DNA of 51,335 nt from the NCBI RefSeq assembly GCF_003977755.1, contig NZ_RQWN01000008.1, forward strand, positions 1 to 51,335, given 5' to 3'. The notes beneath the pieces were generated by a model, which was given only the letters and a program-made list of their open reading frames with translations, was not told the origin of the DNA and did no database searches. The translations under genes and the position numbers were made by a program. This DNA is from Haloterrigena salifodinae. Its GTDB lineage: Archaea > Halobacteriota > Halobacteria > Halobacteriales > Natrialbaceae. Positions 33,970 to 40,934 of the stretch are shown piece by piece (the stretch's first letter is position 1; every line of letters begins with the position of its first letter).

Positions 33970-34765
33970 ACGCTCATCCGTAGGAGATTGTTGATACTGC
34001 TGAGCGGGAACTGTGAAGTCGAAGAGGACAAGGGCACCGCATCAGCGGTGCCCGACACGGATGATTCCGCTGGATGTGTTTGGGTCGGAATCGGTCGCAG
34101 CGGACCTGTTAGTGCAGGTCCACTAGCGCGACGGTGTGACTTATCCTCGTTGTCGTTCTGACCGGACGGTCAGAAACGGCAGCTACAGAGAGTTTCAACA
34201 CTATCTCTATAAGCATTGTGACCGCACGTTCAACGACAAGACTGGCACGATCTTCGCTCATTCGAAGATTGCACTCCGGCGGTGATTGTTCTCGATCTAC
34301 GTGTTTCTCCGGTTTAACACGAGTCTCCAGCAGTTACAGTGCGAAATTGAAGTCACTCACAAAACGGTTCAGCGGCGCATCGAGCGCTTCGCCAGAGCAC
34401 TCGATTCGCCTTCTCTCGATCTCGTTGGCCCAGTCGAAATTGACGAAGTGTACGTCTTTTCCGAGAAGAAAGGCTGCGAGCGCGACCAAGAGTCGCGCTC
34501 GCGTGGCCTGTCTAGGCGTGGGCGTGGTTCGTATAGCGGCGACAAGCCACCCATCTTCATCATCACTGATCGAGGAACCGGACAGCGGTACGTAATCCCG
34601 GCGAAAGCCGCCGACGAATCGACAATTCGACTCCTGCTGACCGACCGCAAAGAGGAGTCGTTCACGGACTATACCGACGGCTTTCGGGCGTACGAACCAC
34701 TCGAAGAGGACGACGCATTCGACCGGGAATACGTCGGCCACGATGACGGCGAATACGCCGACGAT
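33970..34765 (+). mobile_element. IS1595-type insertion sequence, truncated copy 2
   Basis: The left end (ACGCTCATCCGTAGGAGATT, from 33970) and about 800 bases match copy 1 closely and in the same orientation. Similarity ends near 34765, so the right end is missing. With copy 1 it brackets the GHKL-methyltransferase-nuclease block. Confidence 0.7.
34061..34765 (+). pseudogene. IS1595-type transposase, broken and truncated (copy 2)
   Basis: Conceptual start MIPLDVFGSESVAADLLVQV. Stops replace Trp codons at two places (TAG in VH*RDG near 34133; TGA in LRR*LFS near 34284), and the C-terminus is lost after about 34765. The zinc region TYPRCRSDRTVRN is kept. The catalytic part PVEIDEVYVFSEKKG... 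to ...FRAYEPLEEDDAFDREY reads openly and runs on into unrelated sequence. Confidence 0.72.
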
Positions 34766-34921
34766 GTAGTCTTAGCTCTTGACCAGTGGAATGTAAGATC
34801 ACTGTCTAGTTATGCGCTTCTGTCGGAGACAGCGTTTCAGCAACTATTGTGGCACTACAGATGGAATAGTAGATACTCACGCTTTGTGAGGTACGCACTG
34901 ACGCGGCTGACTGTGTGCTGC

Positions 34922-35257
34922 TCACAGACGCGTATCTCGTTGTATCAGGGTTTCTATGGTGGTTTTACCGACGCTACCGCAACTGTAGTGTGCCGCCGTC
35001 TTGCGGTTACCTTTATCTAGAACCCATTCATCGAGCACCTCGAGAGCCCGATCAATGTTGTTCGCGACCGTTGAGACGATCATCCGAAGCGTCGAGTAGT
35101 TAACTCGCTCGTCGCGATCGGCAAACTGTTCCCACGCCTCGTCGAAATCGATCTCTTCAGGATCGATATCACGGTCATCAACACCAGCCTGATCCTCGAG
35201 TTGACGCTCGCGTTTTCGGCGGGTCGCTTCGTAGTCCCAGGCGGAACCAGCCCAGCC
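34922..35257 (-). pseudogene. 3' portion of an unidentified gene
   Basis: An open frame of 111 codons on the minus strand, with no start codon near its left border (a TAG lies at 35258-35260). It encodes a charged helix-rich end: KRERQLEDQAGVDDRDIDPE, FDEAWEQFADRDERVNYSTL, RALEVLDEWVLDKGNRKTAA and a terminal segment GSVGKTTIETLIQRDTRL before TGA (34922-34924). Codon use is haloarchaeal. It looks like the truncated C-terminus of a plasmid gene removed by the nearby insertion. Function unknown. Confidence 0.5.
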
Positions 35258-35611
35258 CTACTTACGGTCACGGAATCGTTTAATCGTCCCGTTGGCGAAC
35301 AGGAACCTACACGAGGTTCCGTGCCTCTGAGAGTGACAATCTAGTTGATTTGCTCATGTGCGTGTTTGATGGGTTGTTGAGTCAGTGAACGAACGATCCT
35401 CGACGAGAGAGCACACGGCGGGAAGACCGTGGACAGATGGCGGCCACGGGATTACCTCCGAGTCGGTCCGTGGAGTAGACCGTCGACGGACCGATCGAGC
35501 GGTATACGAGCTAGTAGCGGTACGTTGCTTACAACCGCGTGCTGTGTGCATTGTGTTAGGTTCGGTTGATGGCTGAGGGCTTACGCCCAGTCTGCTAGAT
35601 CGGGGACAGGG
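35258..35611. other. intergenic region, no gene seen
   Basis: About 350 bases without a convincing gene. A perfect hairpin GGAACCT...AGGTTCC sits at 35302-35308/35314-35320. No iterons or promoter elements stand out. Confidence 0.35.
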
Positions 35612-36463
35612 TCACTCGTGGACACCAACTGTCTCTTCCTCATTCCTATCGTGGCTGGTTTCGCCGGGGATCTCGGTTCCTTCCATAATCTTGACTCGGC
35701 GTTCCTTGCTAGTCACGCCGCTCCGGCCACTCTTGGTCTTGTCAACCTTGATTCGATCCTTCGTAAGATCCTTCATGGCGCCGATCGTTCGGGAGACGAG
35801 TTTCTTCGCGTAGGCATCGTCGACGGCACCCCGACCAAGTTCACGGCGGATCCAGTGTTTCATCTCACTGGCGTCGATGTACGCTCGGACACCCTTGCAG
35901 CCGTTCTTCCAGGGATTGTCGATCTCGCTATCGCGTGCCTGCCAGAGTTTCGCTGCGAGGTAGTCGCCCTTCGTCTTGGCCGTCCGATCGAGCATCTCGT
36001 CGTCCATCTGGGCCAGCTGCTGGATCGGGAGGAGATCAGCGTGCGCCAGGTTCGTCGAGCCGCCTCGAGCAAGCGGATCCTCGCTTTCGGGTAGGCGGTA
36101 GTACTCGCCACTGTCCTTCTGAATCTTCTCGAGGCGACCCTCCTTGATCGGGAGGTCGAACTCGACAACGATCCCCGCGGGCAGGTGCGCGCCCTTCTCG
36201 AGTTCGCGAGCCATCAATTCGTTCAGTCGATCGTCGTTGAGGTCGGTCGCAGCGTCGAAACGGGCGTGCTTCCGATCCTGTTCATCGGCAACCTCGTCCA
36301 GCTGCTCCTCGAGCTCGGAGATCCGGTCGTCCTTCTGCTCGATGACGTTCTGTTGTTCCTCGACAGTCGCCTCGAGGTCATCGACGCGCTCGCGGAGCTG
36401 CTGCAGTTCGGCGGCAAGTTGTTCGTTCGTCGGTGCGGTCGTTGTATCCGGTTGAATTGACAT
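35612..36463 (-). CDS. coiled-coil plasmid protein, unknown
   Basis: 283 residues. Residues 12-70 are a long heptad coiled coil (EQLAAELQQLRERVDDLEAT and so on). The rest is charged and mixed alpha/beta (GIVVEFDLPIKEGRLEKIQK; IDASEMKHWIRRELGRGAVD), with a basic C-terminal part (DLTKDRIKVDKTKSGRSG) that could bind DNA. It is not a transporter or an enzyme by any motif I can see. Related long coiled-coil proteins occur on haloarchaeal plasmids beside partition or replication genes, so a structural or DNA-organising role is possible. Confidence 0.65.
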   Translation of the reverse strand: MSIQPDTTTAPTNEQLAAELQQLRERVDDLEATVEEQQNVIEQKDDRISELEEQLDEVADEQDRKHARFDAATDLNDDRLNELMARELEKGAHLPAGIVVEFDLPIKEGRLEKIQKDSGEYYRLPESEDPLARGGSTNLAHADLLPIQQLAQMDDEMLDRTAKTKGDYLAAKLWQARDSEIDNPWKNGCKGVRAYIDASEMKHWIRRELGRGAVDDAYAKKLVSRTIGAMKDLTKDRIKVDKTKSGRSGVTSKERRVKIMEGTEIPGETSHDRNEEETVGVHE

Positions 36464-36522
36464 CCTGTTTTCGAATTCCTGTGATCAGTTCCCTCGCAAT
36501 ACCTCTCCGAAATACAGAGTCA

Positions 36523-36679
36523 CCTCTCGAGGGGTAGTAGAAGGCCGCGCAGGACAGAGCCGCGGCTCCTCGAGAGGCGAACTTTTATATCGATCCGGGT
36601 CGCAGGAATAGGTGTCCAACCATGGGGCATCGGTTCGCCCCATTCTTCCTGCGAACCACACCGATGAGCGGTGGGTGTG
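36523..36679. ncRNA. structured region with two nested hairpins (RNA or cis element)
   Basis: Hairpin 1: CCTCTCGAGG (36523-36532) pairs with CCTCGAGAGG (36568-36577), and inside it GCCGCG (36544-36549) pairs with CGCGGC (36561-36566). Hairpin 2: TCGCAGGAA (36600-36608) with TTCCTGCGA (36646-36654), and inside it ATGGGGC (36622-36628) with GCCCCAT (36637-36643). A third stem, CACACC...GGTGTG, follows to about 36679. A TATA-like TTTTATAT lies at about 36583-36590. All outer stems are perfect. Candidate small RNA, antisense or replication-control element; not proved transcribed. Confidence 0.45.
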
Positions 36680-36821
36680 TTTCTCCTATCGTGTTGCCTA
36701 ACCGGTAGACGCGGATGGTACTTAAAACCGGCAGTCCCGTCTGACAGAACGCTCATAGCGACCCTCCATAGGGAGTGACGAGATCGAACATGTCCCGCAC
36801 TCGAGCGCGGACTACGACGAC

Positions 36822-37130
36822 ATGGACTATGTCGACGACCGAGGTATCCGTATCTTCGACCGCTACTGGACGTGTCCCAACTGCAGCAACAATGGCGAGT
36901 TGATGTTTCGACCTGGCTCGAAGAACACGTGCGCGACATGTTTCTGGGTAATCGGCGGGCGGAACGACGACTATGTCCTCGAGGACTGGCCGCTGAAGTA
37001 TCGTGACGCGCAGCGTCTCCTCGCCGATCTCGGCGACGACTGGCACGGAACTCCCAGGACCGTCGCAACCCGGCTCCGGAAGCATTTCGACCAGCGGAAG
37101 AGGCCGAGGCTACGTTTCGGGAACTGTTAG
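36822..37130 (+). CDS. small zinc-ribbon protein
   Basis: 102 residues. A single zinc ribbon (WTCPNCSNNG, then NTCATCFW) is followed by a basic helical region (YRDAQRLLADLGDDW, TVATRLRKHFDQRKRPRLR). Such small ribbons are frequent on haloarchaeal plasmids and viruses. It lies after the hairpin region and before a cluster of broken genes. Function unknown. Confidence 0.6.
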   Translation: MDYVDDRGIRIFDRYWTCPNCSNNGELMFRPGSKNTCATCFWVIGGRNDDYVLEDWPLKYRDAQRLLADLGDDWHGTPRTVATRLRKHFDQRKRPRLRFGNC

Positions 37131-37182
37131 GAGAATCATCGATCGGGGGTGACGGCAGCACGACAACGCTGGGTGATTTTGC

Positions 37183-37694
37183 ATGAACACACAAACACAC
37201 GAGCTACCGTGACCCGATGGCTACGATCGCACCGACCCGGACGACCGCGAACCGGACCCTGGTGTCCTCTCGGTCAGCCACAGACAGGCGTTCGAGTCGA
37301 TTGTCGAGGAACTCGAGCGCTGGGGAAGATCGACGTCAGGATCGAGACAGCTGCACAGCACTACGCGGACAATCCGAACATCCCGCACAAGTTCGTGGAT
37401 CCCGATGACGTCGGCGTCGTCGCGTACTACCGCGACCTTGAGGCGCACTCGAGCGAACAATTGGCGATCGCGTGCGATCAGTGGGAGACCCAGTGCGAGA
37501 ACGCCCGCTCGATAGCACTTTGGGTGCGTCGTGTCCGCCTCGCCGATCGGTGCGGCGTCGAGACCGCCTGGGATATCGACGAGGTTGCCCAACTGCCGCC
37601 GGCCGGGCCTCGAGGGCGGCAGAAGGCGAAGATACGGCAGAGGATGAGAACGGTAACGGTCTCGATGAGTAACAACGCCGAGAGTCGCGAATAA
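37183..37694 (+). pseudogene. small plasmid gene broken by a stop and a frameshift
   Basis: ATG 37183 begins MNTQTHELP and then meets TGA at 37210-37212. The same frame continues with PDGYDRTDPDDREPDPGVLS and ends in FESIVEELERWG. A missing base in a G-run near 37322-37325 moves the reading to KIDVRIETAAQHYADNPNIP, and the remainder is open to 37694. The two parts join naturally at RWG-KID. A gene of about 170 residues was therefore interrupted twice. Function unknown. Confidence 0.6.
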
Positions 37695-38066
37695 CCACCT
37701 GAGGATCCGTTCGAGCAACTCGAGGGCTATCTCAGTCCTCCTAGAAGACGTCAAAGAACGCGTTGGCCGGTATATCGACCCATTGACTGGCGAGCGGGCC
37801 AATATCGGTATAGCAATCTTGTCCTCCTTGCTGAACTCCATCTCTTCGAGGACCAACTCGGTCGCGTCCCCACAAGTACTGATCTCAAAGGACATAGCAA
37901 GATCTCGCTCGGCGTTTATCGAGACCGATTCGGGTCGTATCCTCGGCCCCTCGAAGCTGCCGGCTTTGAACCAGAATTCGTCAGCGCACAAGAGAAGGCT
38001 CGCTACCTACGAGAGTACGAAGAATTAGTCTATCTAGATGGATTTCTCTACAGCCTGCTTGCTTAG
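37695..38066 (+). pseudogene. homing-endonuclease-associated repeat gene, frameshifted
   Basis: Reading moves between two frames. PPEDPFEQLEGYLS (frame of the stop) gives way to VLLEDVKERVGRYIDPLTGE in a second frame, then returns to the first at about 37800 for YSNLVLLAELHLFEDQL, GRVPTSTDL and FGSYPRPLEAAGFEPEFV, ending at TAG 38064-38066. The pair GRVPT...FGSYxxxLEAAGF is the signature of homing-endonuclease-associated (HNR) DNA-binding repeats. Two compensating indels separate the parts. No ATG opens the final frame. Confidence 0.55.
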
Positions 38067-38213
38067 GCTACCTAATTAGGCTATCCGGTTAGGCCATGGG
38101 AGATAACTCCGGTATGGCGCGAGGCAGGATAGATAGACAACTGATTAGATCGGTCGATTAGGCTAACCAATTAGGTTAGTCGATACGTCTGACGGGGTAC
38201 TATAACTGATTAG
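38063..38213. promoter_or_regulatory. centromere-like repeat region upstream of parA
   Basis: TTAGGCTA occurs at 38063-38070, 38076-38083 and 38158-38165; TTAGGCCA at 38089-38096; TTAGGTTA at 38172-38179. The palindromes CCTAATTAGG (38071-38080) and CTAACCAATTAGGTTAG (38163-38179) lie within, and ACTGATTAG occurs twice (about 38140 and 38205). Position directly before the partition genes makes it a strong parS/operator candidate. Confidence 0.6.
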
Positions 38214-38228
38214 TCCATCTGAACAATC

Positions 38229-39065
38229 ATGCTTACGTACACAACGTACTCTGAAGCCGGCGGCGTCGGAAAGACGACGATCGCCGCGAGCTTAGCCGAC
38301 GAGCACGCACGCGCCGGCCAGGACGTCCTGATGGTTGACCTCGACCCGCAATACGGATCGCTCACCCACCTTCTCGGCGTCGATGCACCGCGAAACGACG
38401 GTAGCGCCGACAACCTCACTCGGCACTTGATCGACCGGCCGAAGGGAGACTTTGAGGAACTCATCCTCGAGACCCGGTATGACTTCGATCTCGTTCCGAG
38501 CCACAACATGATGGAACGGCTAGGTGACCTGCTCGCTCGTGCGGAGCAGATGGCGCAGGATCTCGACGAGGAGTTCGACCCAAACGACCAGCTGCGTCAG
38601 GTTCTCCTTGAGGCGGGGATCCCGAAGCAGTATGACACGCTAGTCGTCGATCCGCCGGCGACTGCGGGCCCACATCTCTACAACGCGGTGAACGCGACGC
38701 GGTCGCTGGTCATCCCGATCGAGCCGACAGGGAAAGGGATGCAAAGCGTCCTCGGCCTTGAGGAACTCGTTGACGGCCTCGAGGAGCAGATCGAGGCCGA
38801 GGTCGGCGTCCTGGCAGCGGTCCCGAACGGCGTCGGTCGGACGTCAGACCAGCAGGAGTACCTCGAGGAGATCCGCGACCGTGGTTATCCCGCGCCGGTC
38901 GCGCTCCGGCGCCGGGCGTCGCTGTTCGAGGGCTGCTGGAAGGAGCAGTGCACGCCTCGCTACTACGTTGCTCACCACCGTGACCGGAAGCGCGATCACG
39001 AGATGGAAACGCTCGAGAAACTCTCTCAGCTGGCCGAGTCGATAACCGAGGTGGCTGGGGCATGA
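38229..39065 (+). CDS. parA: ParA/Soj-family partition ATPase
   Basis: 278 residues. The P-loop EAGGVGKTT is at 9-17. It has the two-glycine deviant form but lacks the signature lysine ahead of it (Ala instead), as in several haloarchaeal ParA proteins. Walker A' VDLDPQYGSLTHLLG, Walker B TLVVDPPATAG and the conserved PIEPTGKGM follow. A TATA-like ACTATAAC lies about 26 bases upstream of the ATG. The gene overlaps the following small gene (ATGA), giving a classic partition operon for plasmid segregation. Confidence 0.85.
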   Translation: MLTYTTYSEAGGVGKTTIAASLADEHARAGQDVLMVDLDPQYGSLTHLLGVDAPRNDGSADNLTRHLIDRPKGDFEELILETRYDFDLVPSHNMMERLGDLLARAEQMAQDLDEEFDPNDQLRQVLLEAGIPKQYDTLVVDPPATAGPHLYNAVNATRSLVIPIEPTGKGMQSVLGLEELVDGLEEQIEAEVGVLAAVPNGVGRTSDQQEYLEEIRDRGYPAPVALRRRASLFEGCWKEQCTPRYYVAHHRDRKRDHEMETLEKLSQLAESITEVAGA

Positions 39066-39508
39066 AGGAAGGCGCTGGCGACGATCCCTTTGCGGACGCA
39101 GCGCCCGAGCCAAATGAGGCGGATGAAGAGGTCGACGATTACGACGAAGACCAGGAGGATGACGTCGAAGATCTCGAGACAGTCGGTGTGAGCTCGAGCA
39201 ACGAACTGGAGGCGATCAGCGACTCGGACAGTGTTGCCCCCACGTTGCCGCAGAACGGTCGCGACGACTCCGGTGTTCCGTGGGTCTACACGCGGTCGAA
39301 CGTCAAGGACAGCCGCGACATGGTTCAGTTCTATCTTCGGGAGGCCGTCCAAAACGCTGAGGGCGATCTCGTCGACGTGGCTAGCGATCACCTCAGGGCC
39401 GATGTCTCGAAGACGGACGTCCGCGAGGCCGCGTACGTCGCAGCGATGCGTCGGCCGGAGATCGTTGTCGAGGAACTTGAGCGGTGGGGATTCGAGGCTA
39501 GCGAGTAG
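39062..39508 (+). CDS. small acidic partner of ParA (centromere-binding candidate)
   Basis: 148 residues, overlapping parA by four bases. The first 60 residues are a very acidic linker (DEEVDDYDEDQEDDVEDLET). The C-terminal domain contains SNVKDSRDMVQFYLREAVQN, then SKTDVREAAYVAAMRR with helical spacing of a small DNA-binding fold. Haloarchaeal ParA operons usually carry such a non-ParB partner. It should bind the repeats upstream of parA, but no direct motif proves it. Confidence 0.7.
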   Translation: MKEGAGDDPFADAAPEPNEADEEVDDYDEDQEDDVEDLETVGVSSSNELEAISDSDSVAPTLPQNGRDDSGVPWVYTRSNVKDSRDMVQFYLREAVQNAEGDLVDVASDHLRADVSKTDVREAAYVAAMRRPEIVVEELERWGFEASE

Positions 39509-39636
39509 CCTCCGATTCGAGAATCAACTCTATCGCGCTGCTGGATTAGAAGGTCCAGTCCCGTGTTGTCGTTACTCGGCGGATCCTCAGCAAGCGTGTA
39601 CGTAGTAGTTCCGCTCAACTGCTTCTCCACGTAACC

Positions 39637-40368
39637 GGTAGTGTCTAGTCAACGAGCGAGCAGTTCTTGGAGTTGGCTGTCATGCACACCAAGAACCGCT
39701 CACCGTTACGCTCGAACCCGATCCGCTTGACTATTGGGCTGAGGAAAGCACCGCGAGCGCTCTGAGGGCGCTCGCGGTACGGCTTCATGCGTCAGGACTT
39801 TCGCTTCGTGAGACGGTTGCTGCTCTCGAAACGTTTGGCGTCACTCGGTCACATCAAGCGGTGTTTCAGTGGGTGCATCGGGTTGCAGAGGAGACCCCGA
39901 ACCCGCCGACGGCGAAGCCGTCGCGGGTCGCCGTCGACGAAACGACAGTAACAATCGGAACCGAGCGACATGGCTGTACGCCGCGATCGACGTCGAAACG
40001 AAACTCCTGCTGGATATCTGGATTTTCCCTCGACGAGGAACGGATCCAGCGGCCGAGTTTCTCGGCCGACTGGCCGAGAAACACGACCTCTCGGGGGCGA
40101 CCTTGTCGGCGGAATGGGTTATCTGACCGCGCTCGCGCGGCGTGATCTACGCGGTCACCTGGATTACGTCGAACGAAATTTGATCGAGAAATAGTTCCAG
40201 ACACTGGTGATGCGAATCGACCGGTTCCATCAGATGTGGATGGGGCGAGCCAGCGCTCAGCGCTGGCTCACCGCCTTCGTCTACTATTACAATACACAGC
40301 GACCGAATCAGGCGCTCGATAACCGCACTCCCGCCAAGGAAGTGATAAACGGATGGCTAGACACTACC
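39637..40368 (+). mobile_element. IS6-type insertion sequence, decayed
   Basis: About 730 bases bounded by GGTAGTGTCTAG (39637-39648) and its complement CTAGACACTACC (40357-40368). No matching eight-base target duplication was found. The transposase inside is broken. Confidence 0.7.
39680..40360 (+). pseudogene. IS6-type transposase, multiply broken
   Basis: Frames change at least twice. LEPDPLDYWAEESTASALRA, then LRETVAALETFGVTRSHQAV and VAVDETTV in one frame; LYAAIDVETKLLLDIWIFP and RRGTDPAAEFLGRLAEKHDL in a second; and in a third a region ending WLTAFVYYYNTQRPNQALDN. This order is that of the ISH14-like IS6 transposases, with DET and the second Asp region. The product would be non-functional. 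Confidence 0.65.
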
Positions 40369-40411
40369 GTGCCGGAAAAGTTATAATATCTCTCTCACCA
40401 CATATTTGCAG

Positions 40412-40816
40412 ATGAATTGGAATCCAAGCAGGGATCGCTATAACTACGAGCACCGAAGCGACTCAGCGTTCCAAGTTGGCGAGTCAATGCCAGGGACCGT
40501 CGGAGATTCAAAAGGAACCGTTCATGACCGGCAAGGTGACCAGCCTGCTATTGACCTCAACAAAGTTGAGAAGGTGAGCGTCCCTGGTGGCAAAGCTAAG
40601 CACAAAGTGAAAGCGGAGGAAACGGAATCACCTTCGGACCTCCTTGGTGAATGTCTCAGCGTCAAAATCGAGGGTAAACAGAATGGAACACCGTACGCAG
40701 TTTGCAACGATCACCAGATCCTAGTTCCAAACAGCACAGTTGGTAATACTGTCATGGTCACCGTCAAAGAACAGAACGGCCAACTGACCGGCCAGAAATT
40801 CCAACTCAAACTCTAA
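40412..40816 (+). CDS. TRAM-domain-like nucleic-acid-binding protein
   Basis: 134 residues from ATG 40412. The last 60 residues fold as a TRAM-like OB-type barrel: CLSVKIEGKQNGTPYAVCND, then HQILVPNSTVGNTVMVTVKE and GQLTGQKFQLKL, similar to TRAM domains attached to RNA methyltransferases and small archaeal TRAM proteins. The first 70 residues are low in hydrophobics and probably flexible. It precedes the helicase gene at 40935 by about 120 bases, in the same orientation. The two could form an RNA-processing pair. Confidence 0.6.
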   Translation: MNWNPSRDRYNYEHRSDSAFQVGESMPGTVGDSKGTVHDRQGDQPAIDLNKVEKVSVPGGKAKHKVKAEETESPSDLLGECLSVKIEGKQNGTPYAVCNDHQILVPNSTVGNTVMVTVKEQNGQLTGQKFQLKL

Positions 40817-40934
40817 GCGACCACGAACTATTCATCCTTCAGTACCCCTTCCCCTCCACGAGATTGATATCCACTCACCTTTAGGGGTTCAATCCCATTT
40901 ACCGTCTTATAACCAGATACAACAATAATCCATA

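Noticed and set aside
36520-37200. 226-codon minus-strand ORF across the hairpin region
   Set aside because: Arginine/serine-rich shadow of the structured region and the 36822 gene.
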